From Acarospora socialis (Eukaryota > Ascomycota > Lecanoromycetes > Acarosporales > Acarosporaceae): a stretch of DNA of 64,000 nt. The stretch's first letter is position 1. Each line of letters begins with the position of its first letter. The stretch covers positions 997,001-1,061,000 of the forward strand of contig JAMYGW020000006.1 in the NCBI GenBank assembly GCA_025617375.2, written 5' to 3'. Shown piece after piece: positions 1 to 11,652 of this stretch. Position numbers and translations under genes: made by a program. The notes under the pieces were generated by a model that saw only the letters and a program-made list of their open reading frames with translations, made no database searches and was not told the DNA's origin.

Positions 1-234
1 GCTTGATGAAATGACCGAGCTCACATGCCCACCCGAACAGTAAGCTATGAAAACCAACATATTGATGGCAGCGGTGGACAGATGGCTATCTTCAGTGACA
101 AGCTACACGGGTTACAAATGAAAGTCAGAGAAAGTCCCTCGAGGGCCTACTGTATTGGAAAACCCGGCTCTGCCCTCTCTTTCTGCCGAAACGGTACCCT
201 ACACTCCGAAGTCGAGATGAACACCAGTCTCGTC

Positions 235-1545
235 TCAGGGGCCGGGAGCAGCAGTAGCAGGGTGCGAGTCACGATTATAAACCGTCTTACACTCTTGCTC
301 GTAACGTGCCTTATCCTGGACGAAGGCGTCGAAGTATTTCTGCAGTGTGGACGTGAGTCAGCAGGGGGTTGTCTAGCGTGATCGTCTCTGGCTAGGAAAG
401 TTCACCTTCTTCTCGCTCGCGCCAAGCTCTCTCCACTCTTTGCCGATTAACCGGACCCGCTCGTTGGGAGCCATATGTTTGTAATCTCCACTGTTTACTC
501 TCTCTGCGTGGAAGCGCATGAAACTGGCGAGTGGACGCTTCACGAGTCTCTCATCATGGAGAGGCGAGTATGTCTTCGTTTTCTTAAGAAGTCTTCGGAG
601 AATTCGTCGTGCATTGTTTGCCGTCAGAATCTCGTCGGGGGTATGGGATAAGATCCACTTGTCGTAGGCAACCTTGTTGGCCGCCACATTCGTGTTGGCG
701 ATATGATTGTAATGCTGGGGTAGAGAACCATCAGTAATGCTTGACCCGCTGGAGCTGTGGGAGGTTACCTCGAGCTCTTCGGGCGTCAGGGCTTTGTACT
801 TCGCAGCAGCCTCCTTCCCTGACAACGAATGACTGGCTCTGGCAAGTTCGGTAAGGACAACAGTAAATGCGTTTGCAGGGAGTGCCTTCGGAACAGTCAA
901 GGCTTTCTTCTTCAATTCCCTGATTCGGGCTCTCTCCTTCTTGGCCTTTGCTTCCGCTACCTGCTCGGCGGTCAGGGGCTTCTTCACTCGTACCTTCGGC
1001 TTGGCTTTCGACTTCGCCCTCGTTTTCGGTTTTGCTTTTGCAGTAGTCCTCGCTTTTGGCTTGGCTTTTGGCTTCGCTTTCGGCTTCGCTTTCGGCTTCG
1101 CGTTCGCCGCCGAGGGCGTCTTACTCGCGGCTGGTTTAGTAGTTTTGGTGGTTGTGGCAGCCTTCTTTCGTGGTTTACTCGTGGTCCTTCCGGTGTGTGC
1201 CTTGGGCCTTGACGCAGGCTTTGCTGCGAGTGAACGTCGACCCTGGCTAATGATATTGCCATTGAAACTCCATGTCTGACCAGTCAGTAAAGTATATCCT
1301 GTATGAGAGCTGATTACAACGCGTAGTGGGTTGTACGACAGCTGCGCGACGCGGTCTGTTGACGACGGTGGCCCACCCCATGCCAACCGTCGAACAATAG
1401 CTCGACCAGAATTGACGATCATGACAATTGGTGATCTGATCTTTCGTCCACCGTACTGGAATCGAATCAACTCGTCAAGACGGATGCGAGGGGCTTGGGA
1501 GGAATGAAAGAGGGAAGCTTGCTCTTTCGCGTGACACTGAAACAA
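235..1545 (-). CDS. Mitochondrial-type HMG-box DNA-binding protein
   Basis: Two exons on the minus strand, 1545-406 and 339-235, with an intron at 340-405 (GT...CTGAC...AG). The spliced product is about 414 aa. A long KPKAKPKAK-type lysine/alanine/proline tract (residues about 145-200) precedes a C-terminal HMG box that begins KRPLASFMRFHAERV, runs through IGKEWRELGASEKK, and is completed only by the second exon (KYFDAFVQDKARYEQE). Without splicing the last helix of the box is lost, which supports the intron. Fungal proteins of this build package mitochondrial DNA (Abf2/mtHMG type), and the basic N-terminal half ending near FSQGRR-like residues fits an organelle-targeted protein, but that is inference. 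The first ~50 residues are not convincing, so the true start may be an internal Met (e.g. MIVNSGRAIVRRLAW) or lie in an unseen exon. It is transcribed divergently from PRP5. Confidence 0.72.
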
Positions 1546-1927
1546 TCCAGATGGCTGGCTCCCTCCGTAGTGCCTACCTTAACTTAAGGGAGTTGGCAAC
1601 CTGAAGCGAGACGAACCATTCCTTTTGGGGCATGTTGGAAATGCGGCTCCAGGGTAACGTTATCGCAATCTGAAAATTACCGTTGAGTTTGAGAGAGAAG
1701 GTGATCATTCTAACCATCCCTCATTATAGCCGCTTTAACTGAGCTGCGCTAAATATTGCGTTTCGTTACTCTTCGATTGGTCTTTGAACATCGTCGCCGT
1801 CTTGCTTCATTGCAGTGTGGGGAAGCAGTTCGATCCACAAGTTCTCAAGTCAAGCCATAGGAGACAACATACTCTCACCTTGACAGTGCCCAGGTCATTG
1901 TAAAGCTCACTGATCTGGCTTGGGAAC
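1546..1927. promoter_or_regulatory. Shared divergent promoter region, HMG-box gene / PRP5
   Basis: This gap of about 380 bp separates the start codons of two oppositely oriented genes and must hold both promoters and 5' leaders. I see no tRNA, repeat or additional reading frame worth reporting in it. Confidence 0.5.
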
Positions 1928-4900
1928 ATGGCCCGCCACGGGGATACTCGCTCACCATCGCCTGTAGGCAGCTCGTATTCTTCTTCAAAGCGAAGCAGGC
2001 GAGATGACGATCGCTATGATAAGAGCCGCCGTGACGACGGAAGAGGTCATAGGCGGAGGAGTCGGTCACGGAGTCCTGATGTGAGTCAGTGGCATTGCTT
2101 TCGCCTCCCCAATCCTTTCGGTGCTAATCACAACAACCTACAGAGACGATATCGTGACCGCGACCCGCATCGGCGTCGCGATCGTTCCATCGATAGGCGT
2201 GATGACCGGCGTAGCGAAGACATCTACCGACCAGGTCGGAGGGATAGGTCGCGTGACCGGAGAAGATCGAGGGACCGAGATCTAGGCAGAGAGCATCGTC
2301 GAAGGAGCGGAGATAGGAACCACCGAGAAAGGCGAGGCGACTCCCGTGATCAGGCTCGAAGACGGCGCGACGATTCTACTGACTCAAAACGGAGGATCAG
2401 GCGGGAAGATACTAAAGATTACAAAAGCGCTGGCGCAAATGGTGTAAAGGTACGATATTTATCCGAGGTCCTTTCTACTTTGTGGGCTGATACCAATCTA
2501 CGGCAGCCTCCGCTCGCCTCAGCCCGGGCTGCTCCGACTGAAGAAGAAAAGAAGGCCGAGAAGCTCGCAAGGGTAGAGGCCTGGAAACAGAAGCAAGCTG
2601 CGGAAAGGGCGCGCAAACAAAGGGAGCTGGAAGCCGCTGGCGGTACCCGTAGTCTCCTGGACGAAATCGACAAAAAAGCCACGGCCTCGCCCATACCAGT
2701 CTCTCCAAAGTCACCCGCAACCGCAACAGCAAGTGGTGATGCTTCACCTGTTCCATATGCGGGAAAATTCGACCCCAAAGCCATTGCCAAAAGAGCCATG
2801 GCGGGCTCCGCTGGTCTGACTACACTTGGAAAGGATGTTGCGCTTCCTGAAATTGCTAAGACGTCCGCTACTCTGAGTCCTTCGACTACGGTTCTGAAAG
2901 CTGACAGTTCCGCAGCTGGCTCAAGCTCCTCCACTGGTAAGCGATTAAACGTTCTTGTACTGGGATTAGGCGAGGCTAACAAGGCCTTCTTAGTTGCATC
3001 TGCAGTACCTTTGAAAGCGAGTGGAAATGTGAGCGGCTTCGGATTGGGGAGTAAGGCGAATGCCGAGGTCGAAAAGTCTTCCGCGAAGCGCACACTGGAC
3101 TTGGCGGATGAGGAAGCCACGAGGAAGAAGTTTGAAAAGCTACCCACCCCTCCCCTTGAGGATATCGGGAGTGATAAGACTCCAGCCACCACTAACGGTG
3201 CTGATGGAGAAGATGATGATGATGATGTTGACATGCAAGATGCCGGAACAGAAGAAGAGACTGCAGCTGCAGCTCGAGCGGCTGCTGAAAAACGCGAGGA
3301 GCGATTGCAAAATCAAAATCATGCTCATCAAAACGTTGAAGTCACAGAAGACACAGCGGTCATAGCTTCGGAACCAGCAGGGTTGACTGATGACGTTCCC
3401 ATGACAGACGCCCCAAAAGACCAGAGTGTAGTAGAGCCGGCGGAAGAAGAGGAAGAAGCAGATCCCTTGGACGCGTTCATGTCAGAACTTGGTGACCCTC
3501 TGAACGCGCCCAAAGCTACCAATGGCGTCAAAGTTTCCAAGAAGACCAAACAAGAGCCCGAAGCTATGTTTGGAGATGATGATGTCGACCTAAAGACTCT
3601 GGATGCCGACCCTGAAGATATTCTAGCTATGGCGAGTAAGTCAAGGAAGAAGAAAGATTTACCAGCAGTCAACCATGCTAAAATGAACTATCAACCTTTT
3701 CGGAAGAGTTTCTATCACGAACCTGCTGAACTGGCTGAGATGACCGAGGAAGAACTAGCCGACTTGAGATTAGAGCTCGACGGCATCAAAATCCGAGGTG
3801 TCGATGTGCCAAAGCCTGTACAAAAGTGGTCGCAGTGCGGACTTGGGGTCCAATCCTTGGAGGTTATTCAAAGACTCGGCTACGACAAACCAACATCGAT
3901 CCAGAGCCAAGCTGTACCCGCCATCATGTCTGGTCGAGACGTGATTGGCGTGGCAAAAACCGGTTCCGGCAAAACCATAGCGTTCTTACTACCAATGTTT
4001 AGGCACATCAAGGATCAACGACCGCTGGATACATTGGACGGCCCGGTGGGACTGGTCATGACTCCGACGCGAGAATTGGCGACCCAGATCCACAAGGAGT
4101 GTAAACCCTTCTTGAAGGCTTTGAACCTTCGAGCGGTGTGCGCATATGGGGGAGCTCCGATCAAAGATCAAATCGCTGATCTCAAAAGAGGCGCCGAAAT
4201 CATTGTTTGTACCCCAGGGCGGATGATAGACCTACTAGCAGCCAATTCTGGACGAGTCACGAATCTGCGACGTATTACTTACGTGGTACTGGACGAAGCT
4301 GATCGGATGTTTGACATGGGCTTTGAGCCTCAAGTAATGAAGATTCTTGGTAACATCCGACCAGATCGACAAACCGTGCTCTTTTCCGCTACTTTCCCTC
4401 GACAAATGGAAGCTCTTGCACGAAAGACACTGTCGAAGCCAGTTGAGATTATCGTTGGTGGCAGGAGTGTTGTCGCTCCCGAGATCGAGCAGATTGTTGA
4501 GGTCCGGTCCGAAGAAAGCAAATTCCTCCGACTACTTGAGTTGCTCGGAAACCTCTATCTAGATGAAAAGGCTGAAGATGACCGGACCTTGGTATTTGTA
4601 GACCGCCAGGAGTCTGCTGATGGCCTATTACGCGACCTCATGAGAAAAGGATACCCTTGCATGTCAATTCATGGTAGCAAGGATCAAATTGACCGAGACT
4701 CAACTATCGAAGATTTCAAGGCTGGAGTTGTGCCGATCTTGATTGCTACTTCTGTTGCGGCCCGTGGTCTCGATGTGAAGCAGCTCAAGCTTGTGGTAAA
4801 CTATGACGCACCAAATCATCTAGAGGATTATGTTCACCGTGCTGGCCGCACAGGACGAGCAGGAAATACCGGCACAGCAGTCACTTTCCTGACGGAAGAG

Positions 4901-5783
4901 CAAGGGCGTTATTCACTAGATATTGCTAAAGCGCTACGGCAAAGTGGGCAACAGGTTCCGGAGCCTGTTCAGAAGCTTGTCGACACCTTCATCGAGCAGG
5001 TTAAGTCAGGGAAAGAGAAGGTTAGTGGGTCCGGTTTCGGTGGCAAAGGCTTGGAACGTCTTGACCAAGAACGAGACGCAGCTCGTAACCGCGAGCGTAA
5101 GACCTACAAGACCGGCGACGAAGGAGAGGATGAAGACAAGGAAGACAAGAAAGACAAAGAGGAGGATCTTGTCGTCAAAGCCGCTTCGGCTGTGCAGGCT
5201 GCCTCTGCTCCTGCTCCTCTTGTTGGGGTACCGAAGGGCATCGATCTGGACGGCAAAATCACAGTACACAAAACCGAAGCAACTGCAGTCGGTACATCTA
5301 AGAATCCTCTGGACCGAGTGGGTCAGGCTGTTGCCGATATCCACTCGCGGCTCAACAAGACGGGACAGATGCGATCTGGCGTACCTATCGATAACAAGGG
5401 TCCAGATGCTGGGGCCTTCCATGCCACTCTGGAGATCAATGACTTTCCTCGTAAGTTTCCCATTGGCTCCAGCTGAGAGATGAGGATAGTATGCTAACAA
5501 CACCACAGAGAAAGCTCGCTGGGCTGTCACCAATCGAACGAACGTCGCCAAGATCCTGGAGGCAACTGGCACGTCAATTACTACGAAAGGAAGCTTTTAC
5601 GCCGCCGGCAAAGAACCACAAGCCGGAGAGAATCCCAAATTATACATCCTTGTGGAGGGCGATACCGAAGTGGTCGTTACTAATGCGATGAGAGAATTGA
5701 TGAGGCTGCTCAAGGAAGGCACCATCGCAGCAGCCGACAGTGATGCCAGGGCACCGGCTAGTGGACGTTACAATGTTGTTTAG
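1928..5783 (+). CDS. PRP5: Pre-mRNA-processing DEAD-box RNA helicase PRP5
   Basis: ATP-dependent helicase that remodels U2 snRNP at branch-point selection. Proposed exons: 1928-2080, 2144-2449, 2507-2936, 3006-5450 and 5509-5783, giving about 1202 aa. An Arg/Ser/Asp-rich N-terminus (residues 1-150) and an acidic middle lead to the helicase core: Walker [33 protein letters not shown] and [10 protein letters not shown]. The last intron (5451-5508, with TATGCTAAC branch site) must be removed: it carries a stop, and the final exon supplies a conserved-looking tail ([20 protein letters not shown]). The three upstream introns (63, 57 and 69 nt) have good splice signals, are multiples of three and contain no stop, so the unspliced message stays open. 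The C-terminal domain and overall order match Prp5 rather than other DEAD-box proteins such as Dbp2. The 3' end converges on the small MGNICG gene about 170 bp away. Confidence 0.93.
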
Positions 5784-5952
5784 ACACGATTTGATAGATG
5801 AGATTGTCCAGATGAAATTGACACCATCCAATACAATCATGAACACACCTTCCGCGTAGACAAACAGGCCCAAAAGCGCTCTCAATGCCAGCTTACAACG
5901 TCTATACCTGAATCTACATAATGCAAATGTTCGCCATGCGAAATTGTTCCCC

Positions 5953-6405
5953 TTAATTCCATGTCCTCGCCTCTGCACTCGCATCGGCATCCCTCGCCCT
6001 TCTCTCCTCTCGACTAACTTGACCCAGAACGTCGGTCCTTGTCTGCTGCCGGTCCTTCGCCAGTTGTGCACCTAGCTTTCCCTTCGGCTGGTTCGACCTT
6101 GAAGCTCGTTCCTGCGCGCACACATCAGCACGCCGCTCGATGACCTCGCAAAAGCTTCACATCCATATCGTAGTCGACATGGGCTGTGGAACGGCACGCA
6201 CCTCAGCCGCCTGCGCCGCCGCCCGTCGCGCATCGTCTGTCTCTCCCCGCGTTGGCCCGCCGAGTGTGCGACCTTGACTGTTGACGTTCGGAGGCACGGA
6301 CGACCGTGCGTTGGCGGAGCGCGGGGGAGGGGCACTTCCGAGAGTGCGGCCGGGCTGGGAGAAGGGGTCGGAGTCTTTGGATTCGCCGCCGCAGATATTG
6401 CCCAT
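5953..6405 (-). CDS. Small N-terminally acylated MGNICG protein, function unknown
   Basis: Two exons, 6405-6202 and 6111-5953, joined in phase 0 across an intron at 6112-6201, give 120 aa. The protein begins MGNICGGESKDSDPFSQPG. Gly2 followed by Asn and a small residue near position 6 suits N-myristoylation, and Cys5 is well placed for palmitoylation, so membrane anchoring is likely. Two short GRTLG motifs follow (GRTLGSAPPP and GRTLGGPTRG), then an Ala/Arg/Glu-rich, probably helical stretch, and a basic tail ending in RTWN. I recall similar short MGNxCG-GRTLG proteins as conserved hypotheticals in filamentous ascomycetes; no function is known to me. The start is fixed by the acylation motif. 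Confidence 0.7.
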
Positions 6406-6999
6406 TATGGATCTGGTGTGATGTGGGAAGGGTTGCGAGACGTTGGATCCATATGTACTGACATCTGCGTGGGTGTTTGCGCAATGGGCGAGGCGCAGTG
6501 GGTTTGGGGGGTCGGATTGATCGCATGGCGGGGTACTTTTAATCGATTATGCAACCTAATGCACTCCGGGCAATAGAATCATTTACGAAGCTTCTGTCGC
6601 TGGACCTTTTACTCGATCCAAGGCGTAATGATAGTGAACTACTTCAAAGAAGATAGATAGAATGTGATTCCAGTTAGAAATGACACAGTGAAGCTCCCAG
6701 TCACGAGGCTATCGCAGACGGATAATCTTTGCATCCATTACCTATTCGTTTCTTTACCATTATGCTGCAGCCAAAATCGCAGGCACCTTGGGGGCCACAA
6801 CGCACTGACTTTAACTCAGCCCTACCTCATATCAGCGAACCTGATGCGGCTCTTCTTTCGAGCCTCCTGCTAATCCAGGAACCGTACTAAGTAACATCCT
6901 CATTCTGACTGGGACTGATCACAATCGCACCATTACCTACGCTAGAGGTCATCCTTTGCTCAACCACCACCCGGTTGACTTCTCAAGAACAAGATCATC
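6406..6999. promoter_or_regulatory. Divergent intergenic region, MGNICG gene / CWCH2 regulator
   Basis: About 590 bp between two divergent start codons. It probably contains both promoters; I see no further gene, RNA or repeat. Confidence 0.4.
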
Positions 7000-9227
7000 A
7001 TGGACTTGGAGGCTGATACAGCGCTCCAAGGTGCACAGCAAACCAAGCTGCAACCTCAACAGAAGGCCAGACTGATATCCCCCGCCATGTCAACCCCACC
7101 ATCTCTTACTGCCGGAGGAAGTAGCCCCGAAATAGAAGACGACAAGGCCTCGACGTGCTCGGACAGATGTAGCCAGGCGGCATGCAGCGACTGCTGTGAA
7201 TCTGACCACTGCTCTCCCGAATGTCTTCCTTCCTGCGATGGCTTTGTGGACTGTGACGATGACAACTTCTGCACCAATGCCGATTGCGCCGAAGAGGCTT
7301 GCCTCGATACCGCACCACCCTGCTTCGATGCGGACTGCTTACAAGCACTTCAAAACGCAGAATTTCAGAGCTCGGCAAGACCTCAAGAGTTTACGCCATC
7401 GTGGGGTATAACTACGACAGATCAACCGTTCAATGACCTGCTATGGATCGCCCACGCTGCTGTGCCGAATCCGCTTCTCGAACAAAGCTTTGCCCTACCG
7501 CAATATCCTCCTCTGAGAGGTACCTCAACATCTGAAGGAGCAGTAATCAGCAATGAGCCTTTGCAATCGCCTGCAAAGCGGCGAAAAGTCTCCAGCGAAC
7601 TTGGACAGAATTCCCAAGAATACGTTTTTGGATCTACACAGCATGACCAAATCGTCGAGACCACCGAAGGTCATCCAGCGCAGTGTAAATGGGTGCAAGG
7701 AGGCTCCCAGTGTGACACAACGCTATACGGCTGGAGAGCTCTCGACTATCATGTTCAAGAGCAGCATATCAAACCACAGACTTCTCTTCTGTGTCAGTGG
7801 AATCACTGCAAAGAAGACGTTGACCCATCTGCGCTGCTGAGTCACGTTAAACGAAAACACAGTCCGACGGGGAATGAGCATGTCTGCCTGTGGCAAGGAT
7901 GCGACGCTATGTTTGAGGATGCCGATGACCTCGATAGGCACCTCAAAACCGGCCATATGTCGACGAACGAACTGCATTGCGAGTGGGACCGATGCGGCGC
8001 TACGGCAATCGATCCTAAAGATCTGAGCTTGCATTTGCAGACGGATCATTTGATGGATCCTGGATCGATATCACTCGACAACGCCCCAACATCTGGCAAT
8101 ACTGGAGCATCGGTAAGATCCGATGTGACTGGAAAGCATGTTTGCCAGTGGATGCCAGAGCCAGGAGATAGTGCGGGAGAGGTAGCGTGCGGGATGAGCT
8201 TTGAATCCACGGGACTGTTACATCAGCATCTGAAAGATGCTCACCTAAAGGCGGTTTCCTCGAAATTCGATTTAAGCTGTCGCTGGAAAGGTTGCGAGAG
8301 AGGACCCGACAAGCCCTTTTCTCAGAAAGGCAAGCTCGAAAGACACCTCGTCACGCACACAGGCTGTAGGTCTCTTTCTGTCTTGGAAATTAGCCCGTAA
8401 AGGTTCCTTTGTATGGCCTGGCTCACTACTACACAGACAAACCATTCAGATGCGACTTCTGCGTCCAGAATTTTGCCACCTTCGCCGCCAAGGAGCAGCA
8501 TGAGCGCACACATACCGGGGAGAGACCTTTCAGCTGTGATCATCCTGGCTGCGGGAAGTCCTTTGCAACCACTACTTCTCTGAGTACGTCGAGGGCCATC
8601 CACTTAATACTATCACAACACAGCTGACTCATCCGTGAAGCAATGCATAAAAGGCACCATACCGGCGAGAAGCCGCTGAAGTGCCCGTTCTGCGACGAGT
8701 GGTTTGCGGAGGTAGCATCTCCCTTCAACCGCGGTACTCAATCTTCTACAATTTACTGACATTTACATTCGGCAGTCGTCGAATCTATCCAAGCACAAGA
8801 AGAGTAAGTTTATTGCCAATTCTCATCAAGGCAGAAGAAATCGCGCTGACAGGTACTTTGAACTAGCACACGAAGAAAAAGGCCAACACGTTTGCCGCTT
8901 TCCTGGCTGCGGGAGAGATTTCAAGAGATCAGGTCAGTCTTACCCTACCGTCCCAATTCTTCTCCCCTCCTCTTCTCCCCTCTCCTCTACTATACCCATC
9001 CCGACCACATGCATCCTACTCCCACCTCTCCGTCCATACATCGCAATTAGACTAAACCGACACACCCGAAAACAGAACAACTCCGCCGCCACGCCAGAGT
9101 CCACAATAAACAAGCCCAAACGCAATCAAATACAGCGTCCTCATCCGCATCCACGTCGTCAACCACTATCTCGGGGTCGCGCTCGTCGAAACAGTCGTCG
9201 CCGCTGAAGTACGAATGCTCGCCGTGA
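7000..9227 (+). CDS. Zap1/ZafA-like CWCH2/C2H2 zinc-finger transcription factor
   Basis: Six exons: 7000-8365, 8437-8583, 8641-8711, 8776-8803, 8867-8932 and 9076-9227, about 609 aa. Each junction restores a C2H2 spacing, e.g. HTG/YKPF at the first and FKRS/EQLRRHARVH at the last. The N-terminal 110 residues hold a dense Cys cluster (CSDRCSQAACSDCCESDHC and onward, about 18 Cys). Six atypical fingers of the CxW form follow (CKW, CQWNHC, CLWQGC, CEWDRC, CQW, CRWKGC), then four classical fingers (CDFC, CDHPGC, CPFC, CRFPGC). Tandem CWCH2 fingers are reported for Zap1/ZafA as well as Zic/Gli/PacC-type proteins. The many CWCH2 units plus a Cys-rich domain best fit a Zap1/ZafA zinc-responsive activator, which switches on zinc uptake genes. 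A different CWCH2 regulator cannot be excluded. The tail is Ser/Thr-rich. Confidence 0.75.
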
Positions 9228-10033
9228 CGAGCGGATCGGATCCTGTGTCTGCGTAGGGATTCTGTGTTGTTTGGACTGCTGGCGGGGTGGGAATGGGGTG
9301 CATATGTGCCCGGAGAGAAGTCACGGGGCGTGAAGGAGATGGGAGGGTGCTCTGGGTGCTTTCGTTGCTTAGAAACGGGTGAGATGCATGGCGTTGGTGG
9401 ATCTTTCGACTAGGACTGGGACTGGGACTGGGAGTTGAGACAGACACTGGCCTTACTCGGGTAGTTAAGGCACCTAGGTCAAGACGACCTAGATAGAAGG
9501 AGTCGTAAGATACTTAACGGGCTCCTGTAATACAAGGGATAATATCGTAATGCTGCTTTCGATACTTAAGCATGCAATGAACTGTTCTTTTAGAATTAGT
9601 GTCCAGGACAATGCCATAGGGCTCAGCGAAAGCATTACGGAATTGTGTTTCTCCGCTCCTGCACTCACCACCAAGGTCTAGAACTTCAGAACCTAGATTG
9701 CGCTCCTGAACAGCGTCGGACAATCATACGTTCAATCTCTCACATGGCTTCGCTTTTCTAGGATATTGTCACATGGCACAATCATTGGACAAGCACAAAT
9801 GGTTCATTCCCCACAGATACTTTTGCTATTCGTTCAACAAGCCCATCTAAATGATGTACGCCTGCTTGCCCTTAAGAACAGACTGTGGTCAGCCAATGCA
9901 TGAAACGTCCCAAGCCTCTCGCCCTGTTTTCTTCTACTCTCCTACCGTCTCCTACAAGGCCGTCATCCTCGAAAGCTACATGGTCGTGGGGAGCTGCGCC
10001 AACGTCGCCAGCCTCCTTATGCGCCAAAGATAG
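9228..10033. other. Intergenic, no confident gene
   Basis: About 800 bp between the 3' ends of convergent genes. The minus strand at about 9489-9723 carries a 69-residue open stretch with plausible composition (SEVLDLGGECRSGETQ), but I recognise no family and see no start context. It may be a remnant of a mobile or host gene. Confidence 0.3.
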
Positions 10034-11190
10034 TCACGTGGTCCACGGATGTCCTTCCGGCGAGAGCTTCGCACCGAGGAAAGAGAGCTTGAGCAGCTTC
10101 TGATCGACAATCTCCGTCTTGTGCGTCTCCATCTCTTCCACATCCCCTGCGGTAATGATCAGCAGTTGAGCGAACGTGAGATAGACACATGTCTTGAATA
10201 GGAGTTTGTTTTGAACGTACAGTTGACGCTGATGAACGAACCGCGGAGGTAGTCCGCCTTTGCGGTGGCGAGGTAGAGCGTGACTCCACCGGTCTGAATG
10301 CCTTTGTCGTGGGCGAAGGGCGTGAAGGCGTCGACGACCATGCCGCGCTTGCTGTCGGTCTGGGCGACGATGCCAGGGTGGACGCTGAAGACACGGAGGT
10401 TTGGTTGTTCTGTGGGAGAGTTCAGCGACTGCATACGTGCCAGTAAGCAAGGGCGATAAATAGCTTACCGAGGTCGAGGTACTCGCCAAGCTTGATGGTT
10501 GCGAGCTTGCTGCTCGAGTAGGAGCTGATGCCTGGGGCAGTGAACGAAGCGCCCATGCTGACGAGGTCGATTAGGGTTCCTTCGCCACCGAACGTTTTGA
10601 TAAAGTAGTAAGCTAGGATGTAGGTCCCTTTGACGTTGACTTCCTGCGTTAGCAATGGTATGTCAGCAATCGATGCGTGTACTCGGGCGATATGGTGTCA
10701 CTAACGTAGTCTTGGAACCATTGCGAAGGTGGGCAGTCTGCGATGGGAGCTCCATTCATCGACCCCGCAGTGTTGACGATGACATCGACCTTGCCGAAGG
10801 TGGACGCCGCCTTTTTGAACAGAGACTCGACGCTCGACTCAGACGTGATGTCGGCAGTCACGGCAAGGACTTGAGTGCTCTTGGAAATGGACTGGATGGC
10901 TTCGGTGGGTTCGTGGAGCAGCGATTCATTGCGGCCAACTAGAATGATGCCTTTTGCTCCCGCTTGAGCCCAGGCTCTTGCGATTTCCTGTTGTTGGAGT
11001 TAGTATCGGTAAACAGAGCGAACTGTATTGGGTCATCACTTACACCCCCAAGACCACCGGTAGCTCCAGTGATCAAGATAGTTTTACCAGTTGCCTTCAA
11101 CTCAGGGTTCTTGGGATCGATGGCTGGGTAGATCTCACGGCGCAGGCTCTTGGTAAATTGGAAAGGGGTGGTGTAAGCGTTTGGATCCAT
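10034..11190 (-). CDS. Short-chain dehydrogenase/reductase (SDR)
   Basis: Five exons on the minus strand: 11190-11044, 10987-10706, 10643-10469, 10409 to about 10221, and 10146-10034, giving about 301 aa. The classical SDR marks are present: the nucleotide-binding TGATGGLG near residue 40, an NTAG-like segment in DVIVNTAGSMNG, the catalytic YSSSK, and HPGIV after it. It is therefore a soluble NAD(P)-dependent oxidoreductase of about the usual size. The ~40 residues before the Rossmann motif (DPNAYTTPFQFTKSLRREIY) are typical of fungal SDRs annotated only by family. The substrate cannot be read from sequence. All four introns have GT...AG ends and are needed to keep the frame. The neighbouring membrane-protein gene lies on the same strand, but nothing links them functionally. 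Confidence 0.85.
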
Positions 11191-11652
11191 CTGTGCAGTT
11201 GAGTAACGGGTTTTTGTACGATGATCAAGTCAAGGAAGTCCGGTGGTTTGCAAGGGGGAAAGTGTAGCTGAGTGGATAGCTTGGCATGAAAGAATGGAAT
11301 GCGGGAGGACAGGTTGGTATAGCATCATAAGACTGAGAGAATGTAACGTTTCCGTCTTCATTATTACGAGCTGATTAGTCGAGAATTAAAAACTGATTAG
11401 GAAATTGCGGCGTGTTGCAGATGGTAACAACACAACAACAGGATGATTTGACATCTCACTCCTGTACCGACAAGCTTTGGTGGCTTTTGGTGGCTTAAGG
11501 CAGAGGCTGAGCTACGCCGAGCGGCATGGAGCGTAAAGCAGCGTCCAGCTCCTCCCGTCCCTGCATTAGGGAGGTACCTCGTGCGGCCGAAGAGTCCCTT
11601 GAATATCAGGGTAAGACATCTGCTTTGAAATCACATCTTAGTATTCAGGGTA
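11191..11652. other. Intergenic region upstream of the SDR gene
   Basis: About 460 bp holding the SDR promoter and the 3' flank of the next minus-strand gene. Nothing else is recognisable. Confidence 0.3.

Noticed and set aside
25-381. Plus-strand open frame of 118 codons
   Set aside because: It overlaps the intron and second exon of the minus-strand HMG-box gene, which supply a well-supported HMG-box end. The plus frame has no domain character.
829-1279. Phe/Ala/Arg-rich plus-strand frames (127 and 112 codons)
   Set aside because: They are the mirror of the Lys/Ala/Pro repeat tract of the HMG-box gene; repetitive codons keep the opposite strand open by chance.
2419-3234. Minus-strand 271-codon frame inside PRP5
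   Set aside because: Shadow of the low-complexity N-terminal part of PRP5; no start context or motifs.
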